A stretch of 64,000 bases of DNA from Methylobacterium sp. Leaf104 (GTDB lineage: Bacteria > Pseudomonadota > Alphaproteobacteria > Rhizobiales > Beijerinckiaceae), in contig NZ_LMMZ01000023.1 of assembly GCF_001422885.1 (NCBI RefSeq), positions 394,617-458,616 of the forward strand. The letters are read 5' to 3'. The stretch's first letter is position 1; every line of letters starts with the position of its first letter. The position numbers were made by a program, and so were the translations under genes. Below, in pieces: positions 55,893 through 64,000 of this stretch. The notes under the pieces were generated by a model that did no database searches, was not told the origin of the DNA, and saw only the letters and a list, made by a program, of their open reading frames with translations.

Positions 55893-56066
55893 TGACGGCA
55901 GGTCTCCTGGCTCGCGGGTCACCGCCCTCTCATCGTCTTCCCAGGTGCCGAGGCACCCAGTGACGTGTTGATGATGGGCTCGCCGCTCACAGTTGCGGGG
56001 GCAGCCGCGGCTTCGGGCTTCCACCCTCACCGCGTTCCCTTTTGATCCTCCGGGGAGGAACCGTCG
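55893..56066 (-). promoter_or_regulatory. Cobalamin riboswitch
   Basis: In minus sense it reads CGACGGTTCC, a hairpin, GGGAACGCGGTGAGGG, GAAGCCGCGGCTGCCCCCGC then AACTGTGAGCGG, CACTGGGTGCC, CACCTGGGAAG and GACCCGCGAGCCAGGAGACC ending TGCCGTC. These are the conserved blocks of the class I cobalamin aptamer in order, including the B12 box (GCCAGGAGACCTGCC). The outer ends CGACGG and CCGTC pair as P1. It ends 33 bases before the longest receptor start and should lower its translation when B12 is plentiful. Confidence 0.93.
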
Positions 56067-56650
56067 AGGACAAGGAGCCCGAAGAGGCGGTTCGCCGTCA
56101 ACGGCATTCCGAGGCTTTCCCCTGGCATGTGCTTCGACGGTGACAGGCCGGCGCTCACGACGATTGGCTCAGAGCTCCGCGGCGTCCGCATCTCGACTTC
56201 TTCGCCTCGAAGCGGACCGTCGGGGCGCGCCCCGACATCCACGCGGCGTCTTGCGATCCGGACATCGGGCAGGCACGAAGACGTGCGAAGGCGGACGGAA
56301 TCCAACCTCGATCCGGAGCCCACGTGCGAAACACCTTGGCCATGAGCTTGGCCATGAGCCCAGGTCACCCCCCCTGGGCGGCGCCGCCGGGGGGATGGAT
56401 CGGACGGGCTCTCCCGGAGCTTGCGACAGATCCGGATCGCGAGGCCCACGGGTGGACGCGGCGCTGACCGTCCGCATCCGGTACCGGCGCCCGTGAGGCG
56501 TGCGGTGCTCGGCAAGGTCGCAGGGTCGCGCAGGGCCGATGGGCTCCGGCCGCAAGGGCAGGGAGGCGCCGGCGTCGCGCCGGAGGCACGCGCTTCGGTC
56601 TCGGCGCCGGGACCTCGAGCCCGTCCCGCCGTCACCGGCGATTGCGGGCT
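56067..56650. other. Intergenic region between riboswitch and ABC ATPase gene
   Basis: About 580 bases without a convincing gene. GAGCTTGGCCAT occurs as a short direct repeat near 56340. The promoter for the riboswitch transcript should lie in its left part. Small open readings on the minus strand lack protein-like composition. Confidence 0.4.
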
Positions 56651-57484
56651 TCACCGCGTGAAGCCGATGGGCACGTCGGTGTCCGGGTGCCGGAAGATCC
56701 CCATGCGAATCCCGTAGATGGCTTCGAGGGATTCCGGCGTGAGGAGGTCGTCCGGAGAGCCGCGCCGGATGAGGCGCCCGCCGTGGAGGGCGAGGATCTC
56801 GTCGCAGTAGCGCGCCGCCAGGTTGATGTCGTGCAGGACCACCAGCACCGTGACGCCGCGCGCGTCGGCCAAGCGCCGGACCAGGGCCATCACGTCGACC
56901 TGATGGGCGACGTCGAGGGCCGAGATCGGCTCGTCGAGGAGGAGGCAGCCGGCATCCTGCGCCACCAGCATGGCGAGCCAGACCCGCTGGCGCTCGCCCC
57001 CCGAGAGGCTGTCGACGAGACGCTCGGCGAAGGCCTCCGTGTCGGTGAGGGACATCGCCTCGGTGACCATCCGGCGGTCGGCGGCGCCGACCCGACCCAG
57101 GGCTCCGTGCCAGGGATAGCGACCCATGGCGACGAGCTCGCGCACCAGCAGTCCCGGCGCCTGGGGCGTCGCCTGCGGCAGGTAGGCGACGGCGCGCGCG
57201 AAGGCCCGGTCGCCCCAGGCATCGAGGACGCGACCCCGGAAGCTGATGCGGCCCCCGCTGGGGCGCTGCTGGCGGCCCAACAGCTTGATCAGGGTCGATT
57301 TGCCGGAGCCGTTATGCCCCACGAGGCCGACGACGCCCCGGCTCGGCAGGTCGAGGGTGAGGGGGGCGAGGAGCTGGCGCCCGGGCACCGCGAACGACAC
57401 CCCGTCGAGCCGGTAGCCCACCGCGTCCCCCGCCGGCGGGACGGCCCCGGGGGCATCGGTGGGTAGAATGGCCGTGGCGATCAT
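56651..57484 (-). CDS. Iron-siderophore ABC transporter ATPase (FecE/FhuC type)
   Basis: 277 residues from ATG 57484. Walker A GHNGSGKST (56-64), Q-loop YLPQATPQ (101-108), signature LSGGERQRV (160-168), Walker B LLLDEP (181-186) and the switch histidine in VLHDINLAARYCDEI. The sequence AMGRYPWHG and DINLAARYCD is typical of FecE/FhuC-family ATPases that energise import of ferric siderophores (BtuD is related). No permease or binding-protein gene is seen here, so they must lie elsewhere. Confidence 0.85.
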   Translation of the reverse strand: MIATAILPTDAPGAVPPAGDAVGYRLDGVSFAVPGRQLLAPLTLDLPSRGVVGLVGHNGSGKSTLIKLLGRQQRPSGGRISFRGRVLDAWGDRAFARAVAYLPQATPQAPGLLVRELVAMGRYPWHGALGRVGAADRRMVTEAMSLTDTEAFAERLVDSLSGGERQRVWLAMLVAQDAGCLLLDEPISALDVAHQVDVMALVRRLADARGVTVLVVLHDINLAARYCDEILALHGGRLIRRGSPDDLLTPESLEAIYGIRMGIFRHPDTDVPIGFTR

Positions 57485-57525
57485 CCGGGATGGTCCGTCG
57501 AGGCGCGAGGTCGGTCGGGGCGGGA

Positions 57526-58902
57526 TCAGGCCGAGGCGCGGACCGGGGGAGCGTCCCTCAGCAGCGCTTGCGCGATCTCCTGCCCGCGAACCACCAGGAT
57601 GGAAAGCAGGGTGTCGCTCAGGCCGTGGCTCTCCTCGCTGAAACCCTGCAGGTAGATGGCCGGCTCGAAGCCGGGCCGGGTCCGCAGGCGGTAATCGCGA
57701 TCGACGCCCCCGTCCGCGAGGTAGGGCTCCAGGGCCGGCATCAGGGACTGGACCCGGTCGCGCCGATAGCCGGTGGCCAGGATCACCGCGTCGTAGCGGT
57801 CGCGGCGCCGGGCGCCCGTGGCCTCGTCGACGAGGTCGAGCGCGACCTGCGGGCCGTGGTCGGTCACCGCCTCCACGCGGGTCCGCCGGTGCAGGGCGTG
57901 CCGGGCCGTGCCCACGACCTTCTGCTGGTAGAGGATCTCGTAGATCCGGGTCAGGAGGTCCCCGTCGATCACCGAGTAGTTGGTGCCGCGGAATTCCTCG
58001 ATCAGCGCGCTGCGGCCCGAATCGGGCTGGCCGTAGACGAAGTCGGTGAAGTCGGGATTGAAGATCTCGTTGACGAAGGGGCTGTCGTCGGCGGGCTTCA
58101 GGGCCTGGCCGCGGAAGATCAGGTCGACCTGCGCGCCCGGCAGCCGGCTCTGGAGGTCGAGGAACAGCTCGGCGGCGGTCTGGCCGGCGCCGATCACGGC
58201 GATGCGCGGCGAGGGGCCGGCGAGGGGGAGCGCCTCGATGCTCCGAAGGTAGCCGGAGGAATGGAACACGCGCGGATTGCCCTGAGAGCCCGTGAAGGCC
58301 TCCGGGATGCGCGGCTCGCCGCCCGTGGCGAGGACGACGGCCCGGGTCCGGCGACGGCGCTCGCGCCCGGCGCCGTCCATCGAGCGCACGACGAGGTGGC
58401 GCACCGTCTCGCCCGTCCGCTCCGGCTCCACCGCCAGGACGGTCTCGCCGTAGTCGCACCGGTCGGCGAAGTGGGACGCCACCCAGCGCAGGTAGTCGTT
58501 GAACTCGATCCGGCTCGGATAGAACGACTTGCGGTTGATGTAGTCGGTCAGCCGGCCGTGCACGTGGAGGTAATTGATGAAGCTGAACGGGCTCGTCGGG
58601 TCGCGCAGGGTGACGAGATCCTTCAGGAACGAGATCTGCATGCCGCTGTCGGGCAGCAGCATGCCCCCGTGCCAGAGAAACTCGGGCTGGCGCTCCAGGT
58701 AGCGCACCCGGGCGGGACGCCCGCTCCGGCGGCCGGCCTCGTCGAGGGCGATGGCGAGGGCGAGGTTCGACGGGCCGAAGCCGATCCCGATCACGTCCTG
58801 CACGGCGCCGCCCGGTCCCTCACCGCCGAAGGTGAAGGCCTCCGCCTCGGGGACCGGGCTTCGAAGGCCCAGGGCGGCGCCGGACTGATAGCCTTCTGTC
58901 AT
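57526..58902 (-). CDS. Amino acid N-hydroxylase (ornithine N5- / lysine N6-monooxygenase)
   Basis: 458 residues, ATG overlapping the preceding stop (58899-58902). FAD-binding GFGPSNLALAIALDE (41-55), then QISFLKDLVTLRDPTSPFSF, NADPH-binding AVIGAGQTAAELFLDL, and ATGYRRD near the C-terminus, with the ending GLSDTLLSILVVRG of the family. It hydroxylates the side-chain amine of ornithine (PvdA) or lysine (IucD) to make the hydroxamate for iron binding. SPF-SFINYLHVHGRL agrees with the ornithine type, but substrate choice is uncertain. Confidence 0.88.
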   Translation of the reverse strand: MTEGYQSGAALGLRSPVPEAEAFTFGGEGPGGAVQDVIGIGFGPSNLALAIALDEAGRRSGRPARVRYLERQPEFLWHGGMLLPDSGMQISFLKDLVTLRDPTSPFSFINYLHVHGRLTDYINRKSFYPSRIEFNDYLRWVASHFADRCDYGETVLAVEPERTGETVRHLVVRSMDGAGRERRRRTRAVVLATGGEPRIPEAFTGSQGNPRVFHSSGYLRSIEALPLAGPSPRIAVIGAGQTAAELFLDLQSRLPGAQVDLIFRGQALKPADDSPFVNEIFNPDFTDFVYGQPDSGRSALIEEFRGTNYSVIDGDLLTRIYEILYQQKVVGTARHALHRRTRVEAVTDHGPQVALDLVDEATGARRRDRYDAVILATGYRRDRVQSLMPALEPYLADGGVDRDYRLRTRPGFEPAIYLQGFSEESHGLSDTLLSILVVRGQEIAQALLRDAPPVRASA

Positions 58903-60008
58903 GCGGCGGCTCCCAGCGCGCGGTCTGCGATTATCGCGTCGTCCCCGCGCGCGGGCTGCGCCTGCGGCAGGTTCGGCGCCCACAGCCGCTCGCCGAAGAA
59001 GCGCTCGCGCAGCAGCATCACCAGGGCGGCGCGCTTGTGCGGGAAGTCGAAGGTCTTGATGCGGGCGAAGCCCGAGCGTTCGAGGTTGCGCAGTTGCTGG
59101 ACGTGATCGGCCCGGGGCTCGCCGACGATCCGGTCGGTGCGCGCATCGTCGAGGAAGAGGGCGTGCATCAGCGAGGGCAGCCAGGCGGAGACGTAGGGCC
59201 GGCCACGGAACCGGTCCTCGCCCACCAGCACGTGCCAGCCGCGATCGTAGTCGCGCACCTCGTAGAACGGCGCGAGGCGGTTCTCCTTGGCCCAGTACAC
59301 CTCGAAATAGCCGAACGGTTCGTCGCCGAAGCTGCCGATCAGGGGGAGCATGTGCGGATCGGCGATGAGGCCGGCGAGGTAGGCCTCGTGCTTGGCGCGG
59401 GGACCCGCCTCCGCCCAGACCGCGTCGACGCGCGGGTCGTTCATCCAGCGGTGCAGCCGATCGACGTCGTCGAGGGTCGCCGCCCGGAACGCAACCGACT
59501 GTCCGAGCCAGGGGACGAAGCGCCGATAGAGGAGTCCCGTGGGCTTGGGCGCCCGCAGGGGATGGCGCCGCCCCTCGGTCATCACCGGCATGGCGGGGAA
59601 GTCCCGGCGCGACGGGTCCGCGAGCCAGGGCTCGGGACGCTGCCAGAGCAGGGCGGCATGGACCGCGAGCGCGTCCCCGTCACCCACCGCGAGGCCCGCG
59701 GCGCGCAGGGCCGGCAGCAGGGCCGGCATGAGATCCGCGGCGCCCGCGAGGTCCAGACCGATCCGGTCCTGGTCCGGATGGGCCGCCGAGACGGCCTCGA
59801 ACGCGGCCATCAGGGCGGGCAGCGCGGTTGCGGCGTCCAGGCCCTCCCCATCCTCGAAGGTCAGGCGGACGGGGCCGGTCCCGGACAGCCGCAGGCGCAG
59901 GGCCACGCGGTCGTCCGCCACGACGCTGAGCTGTTCGCCGGCCTGGTGGACGATCCGGGGGCGGCCGGCCGCCTCTCCGGCGCGAAAGGGCATGGGGGTT
60001 CGCAACAT
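58899..60008 (-). CDS. GNAT acyltransferase for siderophore synthesis (IucB/RhbD-type)
   Basis: 369 residues from ATG 60008. The C-terminal ~180 residues are the siderophore acetyltransferase domain: VAFRAATLDDVDRLHRWMND, PRVDAVWAEAG, PLIGSFGDEPFGYFEVYWAK, GWHVLVGEDRFRGRPYVSAW, IVGEPRADHVQQLRNLERSG. These acylate the hydroxylated amine to give the hydroxamate. The N-terminal ~180 residues are an extra IucA/C-linked-style region. Coupled to the hydroxylase gene by ATGA; divergent from the MbtH/NRPS genes. Confidence 0.85.
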   Translation of the reverse strand: MLRTPMPFRAGEAAGRPRIVHQAGEQLSVVADDRVALRLRLSGTGPVRLTFEDGEGLDAATALPALMAAFEAVSAAHPDQDRIGLDLAGAADLMPALLPALRAAGLAVGDGDALAVHAALLWQRPEPWLADPSRRDFPAMPVMTEGRRHPLRAPKPTGLLYRRFVPWLGQSVAFRAATLDDVDRLHRWMNDPRVDAVWAEAGPRAKHEAYLAGLIADPHMLPLIGSFGDEPFGYFEVYWAKENRLAPFYEVRDYDRGWHVLVGEDRFRGRPYVSAWLPSLMHALFLDDARTDRIVGEPRADHVQQLRNLERSGFARIKTFDFPHKRAALVMLLRERFFGERLWAPNLPQAQPARGDDAIIADRALGAAA

Positions 60009-60248
60009 CGGCCTCGCCTTCGCTGGCAGGTCTGCACGGCTGACAGGTCTGCACGCCGGCAGGTTCTCCGCTGTCAGGCGCGGACCGCCCCCGATCGCGC
60101 CGGGGACGCAGCACCTGTTGCCCACAAGGACGCCGGGGCGCCGCCGCGATTTAGGCCCGGCCCGAACTTTTTTCGCGGCGTCGGACTAAATTCGCGGCGG
60201 CCCTCACCGTCCTGCCTAGCGAGACCGCAGCGTTCCGGGAGCAGGCCC
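60009..60248. other. Divergent promoter region of the siderophore operons
   Basis: About 240 bases between the leftward acyltransferase and rightward MbtH gene. A TTTTTTCGCGGC stretch followed by ACTAAATTCGCGG (60167-60199) is the most AT-rich part and a plausible place for the promoters and an iron-regulator site. No exact Fur or RirA box could be confirmed by eye. Confidence 0.35.
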
Positions 60249-60473
60249 ATGGCCATCGACGACAGCGAAGCGACGTTCCTCGTCGTCCTCAACCACGAGG
60301 CGCAATACTCCATCTGGCCGTCCTTCCGGCCGGTGCCGCAGGGCTGGGCCGCCACCGGATATTCAGGGACCCGGGCCGACTGCCTCGCCCATATCGACAC
60401 GGTCTGGACCGACATGCGACCGGCCTCGCTGCGGCGCGCCCTCGACGGGGACGCGCCGGCGCCCCGGACCTGA
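60249..60473 (+). CDS. MbtH-like NRPS accessory protein
   Basis: 74 residues. It has the family signature: FLVVLNHEAQYSIWPSF, VPQGWAATGYSGTRADCLAH, IDTVWTDMRPASLRRAL. The conserved NxExQYSLWP (here NHEAQYSIWP) and WTDMRP motifs are present. MbtH proteins bind and stabilise NRPS adenylation domains. Lies 43 bases before the NRPS gene. Confidence 0.95.
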   Translation: MAIDDSEATFLVVLNHEAQYSIWPSFRPVPQGWAATGYSGTRADCLAHIDTVWTDMRPASLRRALDGDAPAPRT

Positions 60474-60516
60474 GCCCGCCGCCGCTCCCCAGCCCCGCAT
60501 GTCGTCAGGAGATCCG

Positions 60517-63500
60517 ATGACCGTCGTCGTCCCGCGCGCTCCGATCACGGTGGCGCCCGCCCGCGATTTCGTCCGCCACCTGCGCGGGCTGGCCGAGGCC
60601 CATGGCCCGGTCGCGGCCCTGCATTTCCTCGACGATCCGGCCTCAGGCGAGATCACGGTGAGCTACGCGGACCTCGACCGGCGCGTCCGGGCCGTCGCCG
60701 CCCGGCTCCAGGGCCATGCGCTGCCGGGCGACCGGGTCGCCCTGATGCTGGAGACGGGCCTCGACTACGTGGCGGCCTTCTTCGGCTGCCTCTATGCCGG
60801 CCTGATCGCGGTGCCGGCCTTCCCGCCCGAGGCGCGCCGGGCCCAGCATCAGGCGCGCCTGTCGGCGATCCTGACGGATTCCGAGCCGGCGGTGATCCTG
60901 GTCCACCGGGAGGCCGGCGACATCGTCCGGGCCATGCCGGGGGCCGGCGTTGCCGTGGTCTTAGGCGTCGAGGACATCGCAACGGCGGAGGCCGAGGACT
61001 GGCGCGAGCGTCTGCCGGAGCCGGACGGGATCGCCTTCCTGCAATACACTTCCGGGTCCACGGCCTCGCCCAAGGGCGTCGTGGTCAGCCACGCCAACCT
61101 GATGGCGAACGAGCGCGCGATCCGCGACGGCCTCGGCTTCCGCGCGGACGACGTGCTGGTGAGCTGGCTGCCGCTCTACCACGACATGGGCCTGATCGGC
61201 GGGCTGCTGCAGCCGATCCATGCCGGCGTCCCGGCGGTGCTGATGTCGCCCAAGCACTTCCTGGGGCGTCCCGCCCGCTGGCCGGAGGCGATCCACCGCC
61301 ATCGCGGCACGGTGAGCGGCGGACCCGACTTCGCCTTCCGGCTCTGCCACGACCGCGTCGACGACGACGCCCTGGCGCGCCTCGACCTGTCCTCCTGGCA
61401 GGTGGCCTTCTCGGGCTCCGAGATGGTGCGTGCCGCGACCATGGCGGATTTCGCCGCGCGCTTCGCCCCCGCCGGCTTCGACCCGCGCGCGCTCATGCCC
61501 TGCTACGGCCTCGCCGAGGCGACCCTGTTCGTCTCGGCGGGCCGGCGCGGCGCCGGCCTGCGCAGCCTCGATCTCGATCCCGGGAGCCTGGCCCGGGGCG
61601 AGGCGCGGGAGACGGGGAGCGGGGCGGCGAGCCGCCTCGTCGAGTGCGGCATGTCGCCGGAGGACCATCCGGTCCGGATCGCCGACCCGGCCGGGGCCTT
61701 CCTGCCGGAGGGCGTCGTCGGCGAGGTCCGCGTCTCCGGTCCCAGCCTCGCCCAGGGCTATTGGCGCAACCCGGCGGCGAGCGCCGAGACCTTCCCGGAG
61801 GTCGAGGGCCGGCGCTGGCTGCGTACCGGCGACCTCGGCTTCCTGACGGCGGGGCGGCTCGTCCTGGTGGGACGGGCCAAGGACCTCATCATCCTGCGCG
61901 GGCAGAACGTCTATCCGCAGGACGTCGAGCGGGTGGTCGAGGCGGAGGTCGACATCCTGCGCCAGGGCCGGATCGCCGCCTTCGGCCTGGAACGCGAGGG
62001 CCGCGAGGGCATCGGCGTCGCCGTGGAAGTCTCGCGCAGCGTCCAGAAGCTGGTGCGGCCCGAGGCGCTGGCGGCCCTGGTCTCGGAAGCCGTGGCCGAC
62101 GCCTTCCTGGAGACCGCCCGCGTCGTCGTGCTCCTCAATCCGGGCGGCCTGCCGCGCACCTCCAGCGGCAAGATCCAGCGCGGGGCCACCCGCGAGGGCT
62201 GGCGGGCGGGCAGCCTCGATGCCTACGCGGTGATCGAGGATGGCCGGCCGGCCGGGGCGCGGGACCGGCAATCCGCGGCGCTCGCGCCCACCGAGGCGCT
62301 GGTGGCCGGGCTGTTCGCCCGGGTCCTCGGGCGGACGGAGCAGGATCGCGACAGCCACTTCTTCGCCCAGGGGGGCGACTCCCTCAGCGCGATCCGCCTC
62401 CTGACCGAGATCCACGCCGCGACCGGCCTGTCGCTGCCCGCCGCGACCCTGTTCGCCCATCCGCGCCTCGGCGCCCTCGCGCAGGCCCTGGACCGCCTGC
62501 GCGAGACCGGCGCCGCCCAGGCCGCGATCCCGCGCGCGGATCGCTCGGGCGCGCTTCCGCTCTCGCCCGGCCAGGACCGCCTGTGGTTCGAGGCCGCCTA
62601 CGGTGACGGCCCCGGCCACCACATCGCCGGCGGCCTGCGCCTCGACGGCCCCCTGGACCGTGCGGCCCTCGAAACCACTCTGTCCGCGCTGACGGGGCGC
62701 CACGAGGCGTTCCGCACGCGGCTGCGCCAGCGCCCGGACGGGCGGGCGGATGCCGTGATCGATCCCGTGGCCGCATCGCCCGACCTGCCCGAAACGGACC
62801 TGTCGGGGCTCGACGAGCGGGCGCGCGAGGAAGCCCTGGAGGCGCTCATCCATGCCGAGGCGGAGGCTCCCTTCGCCCTCGATGGCGGCGCTCTCTCCCG
62901 GTTCCGGCTGGTGCACTGCGCCCCCGAGGCGCACGTGCTTCTCGTCACGATGCACCACATCGTCTCCGACGGCTGGTCGATGCGGGTGATCCTGCGCGAA
63001 TGGCCGGCCCTCTACGCGGCGGCCCGCGCGGGCCGGGCGGATCCCCTCGAGCCCCTGCCGATCCAGCCCGTCGACGTCGCGGCCTGGCAGCGCGACCCGG
63101 CCCGGGAAGCGGCGCGCGCCGAGGACCTCGCCTGGTGGCGCGCGCGCCTGGATGGGACGGAGCCGGATCTCGCTCTGAGCGACCGTGCCCGTCCCACCGA
63201 GACGGCGTCCTCCGGCCGGCTCGCCTTCCGGATCGATCCGGCCCTCGGCCGCGGCGTGGCGGATTTCGCGCGCGCCACCGGCACCTCGCCCTTCGCCGTG
63301 CTGACCGCCGCCTTCGCGCTGGTCCTGGGCCGCTTCGCGGGCACGCGCGCCCTGCGCCTCGCCCTGCCGGTGGCCGGGCGCCAGCGCCCGGAGACGGAGG
63401 GCCTGGTCGGCCTCTTCGTGAACACCCTGGTCATCCCGGTCGCGATCGAGCCGATCGGCGACGGGCGCGGCCTCGTCGCCCGGGTCTGGTCCGTACTGGC

Positions 63501-64000
63501 CGAGGCGCAGGCCCATGCGGAGCTGCCGTTCGAGCGCCTGGTGGAGGCCCTGCAGCCGCAGCGCCTGCCCGGCCGCGCCCCCCTGGCGCAGGTCATGATC
63601 AGCCAGCAGCCAGCCGGACTCGGCGCCCTCGGGGAGGCGGGTGGCCTCAGCCTGACGGCTTTCGGGCGGGATACCGGCGATCCGGCCTTCGACCTCGTCC
63701 TGGAAGTCGCGGAGAACGCGGAGGCGCCCGCCTGCACCTTCGCCTATCGCACCGTGCTGTTCGACCCCGGCGCGGTCGCGCGGATCCGCGACGGTTTCCT
63801 GGGACTTCTGGCTGCGCTGGTGGCGGAGCCGGCGCGGCGGGTGGACCTCCTGCCGCTGGTCCCGGAACGGACCCGCCTGGTGCCCTCGACGATCCGGTTG
63901 GTCCACTGGTCCTCGATGCCGATGACCACCACGGCGGCGACGTTCGGGTTCTGGCAGGTCCGCAGGGCTTCGCGCTGCCCCTCTCGCAATCCGACCTGGC
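60517..64000 (+). CDS. NRPS with N-terminal fatty acyl-AMP ligase, partial/interrupted
   Basis: Open to the window edge. ATG 60517 with AGGAG. Residues 1-570 are an FAAL-type adenylating domain: LQYTSGSTASPKGVVV (from 175), SWLPLYHDMGLIGG, GGPDFAFRLC, CYGLAEATLFVS and a late GRAKDLIILRGQNVYPQD. Around 620 is a carrier protein (FFAQGGDSLSAIRLL, Ser622 for phosphopantetheine). Residues ~690-1115 are a condensation domain with HHIVSDG (813-819) and GLFVNTLVIPV. So a fatty acid is activated and joined to the first amino acid: an acylated siderophore. From about 63882 the reading becomes foreign (see the antisense fragment), so the protein is probably truncated there. Confidence 0.85.
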   Translation, partial: MTVVVPRAPITVAPARDFVRHLRGLAEAHGPVAALHFLDDPASGEITVSYADLDRRVRAVAARLQGHALPGDRVALMLETGLDYVAAFFGCLYAGLIAVPAFPPEARRAQHQARLSAILTDSEPAVILVHREAGDIVRAMPGAGVAVVLGVEDIATAEAEDWRERLPEPDGIAFLQYTSGSTASPKGVVVSHANLMANERAIRDGLGFRADDVLVSWLPLYHDMGLIGGLLQPIHAGVPAVLMSPKHFLGRPARWPEAIHRHRGTVSGGPDFAFRLCHDRVDDDALARLDLSSWQVAFSGSEMVRAATMADFAARFAPAGFDPRALMPCYGLAEATLFVSAGRRGAGLRSLDLDPGSLARGEARETGSGAASRLVECGMSPEDHPVRIADPAGAFLPEGVVGEVRVSGPSLAQGYWRNPAASAETFPEVEGRRWLRTGDLGFLTAGRLVLVGRAKDLIILRGQNVYPQDVERVVEAEVDILRQGRIAAFGLEREGREGIGVAVEVSRSVQKLVRPEALAALVSEAVADAFLETARVVVLLNPGGLPRTSSGKIQRGATREGWRAGSLDAYAVIEDGRPAGARDRQSAALAPTEALVAGLFARVLGRTEQDRDSHFFAQGGDSLSAIRLLTEIHAATGLSLPAATLFAHPRLGALAQALDRLRETGAAQAAIPRADRSGALPLSPGQDRLWFEAAYGDGPGHHIAGGLRLDGPLDRAALETTLSALTGRHEAFRTRLRQRPDGRADAVIDPVAASPDLPETDLSGLDERAREEALEALIHAEAEAPFALDGGALSRFRLVHCAPEAHVLLVTMHHIVSDGWSMRVILREWPALYAAARAGRADPLEPLPIQPVDVAAWQRDPAREAARAEDLAWWRARLDGTEPDLALSDRARPTETASSGRLAFRIDPALGRGVADFARATGTSPFAVLTAAFALVLGRFAGTRALRLALPVAGRQRPETEGLVGLFVNTLVIPVAIEPIGDGRGLVARVWSVLAEAQAHAELPFERLVEALQPQRLPGRAPLAQVMISQQPAGLGALGEAGGLSLTAFGRDTGDPAFDLVLEVAENAEAPACTFAYRTVLFDPGAVARIRDGFLGLLAALVAEPARRVDLLPLVPERTRLVPSTIRLVHWSSMPMTTTAATFGFWQVRRASRCPSRNPTW
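63886..64000 (-). pseudogene. Fragment of UxaA-type (altronate/galactarate) dehydratase, antisense to NRPS
   Basis: In minus sense the last ~115 bases read GQREALRTCQNPNVAAVVVI then GIEDQWTNRIVEG, which matches the UxaA family segment xxNPNVAAVVVIGIExxWTxRIVxG. To the left the match stops abruptly and the DNA becomes NRPS sequence. The gene's start lies right of the window. The join is a rearrangement or an assembly artefact. Confidence 0.6.

Noticed and set aside
53650..55971. Rightward open reading frame of 773 codons
   Set aside because: Antisense of the TonB receptor; G/V/E-rich translation with no motifs and no start signal.
60961..63906. Long leftward open reading frame of 981 codons
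   Set aside because: Antisense shadow of the NRPS; its sequence is arginine/glycine/glutamine-rich without domain motifs, while the plus strand has full FAAL, carrier and condensation motifs.

Overview
The window is about 70% GC, with the codon use and protein families of an alphaproteobacterium of the Methylobacteriaceae type (inference from protein style, not from a marker gene). It holds two unrelated blocks. Positions 1 to about 49,254 are a nearly complete integrated temperate siphophage, bounded on the right by the 3' end of a tRNA-Ile(CAU) gene (49255-49330, minus strand). The left attachment site and most of the integrase lie beyond position 1. From 49,331 to the right edge is host DNA: an IS630 remnant, two small accessory genes and a siderophore uptake and biosynthesis locus.

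Prophage layout. 1-2635 (minus): integrase (partial), an excisionase-like HTH protein that overlaps it, and four coupled regulatory genes. 2636-2923: operator-like palindrome and repeats in front of a rightward gene at 2924. 4254-30169 (minus): HTH gene, tail fibre/baseplate genes, a 2594-residue tape measure protein, tail assembly chaperones joined by a -1 frameshift, tail tube, head-tail connectors, a lambda gpE-type capsid with decoration protein, protease/scaffold, portal and large and small terminase. One opposite-strand cargo gene sits at 18711. 30447-32441 (minus): phage primase/initiator. 32701-36673 (plus): lysis cassette (endolysin, inner and outer spanin, membrane proteins) mixed with very small genes. 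36783-41099 (plus): KilA-C/Rha-type antirepressor and small hypothetical genes. 41096-43626 (minus): a MobA/VirD2-like relaxase with a gene nested inside it, and a MobC-like partner, which is unusual for a tailed phage. 43691-49005: a counter-defence and modification block with a Tad2 (DUF2829)-like protein, an ArdC-like antirestriction protein, a PD-(D/E)XK nuclease next to a beta-class DNA methyltransferase, and small genes.

Several dispersed non-coding repeat families run through the prophage: a 21-bp hairpin with a conserved loop, always in the sense orientation of the local transcript; two arrays of 11-bp units near 4.7 and 44.3 kb; a promoter-like element followed by a hairpin covering the Shine-Dalgarno sequence; and two homologous long leaders.

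Host locus. A cobalamin riboswitch precedes a TonB-dependent siderophore-type receptor, followed by a DUF1624 membrane protein. A FecE/FhuC-type ATPase, an amino-acid N-hydroxylase and a GNAT acyltransferase run leftwards. Divergent from them are an MbtH-like gene and an NRPS starting with a fatty acyl-AMP ligase. Together they suggest an acylated hydroxamate siderophore. The last ~115 bases switch to an antisense fragment of a UxaA-type dehydratase, so the NRPS is cut by a rearrangement or an assembly join.
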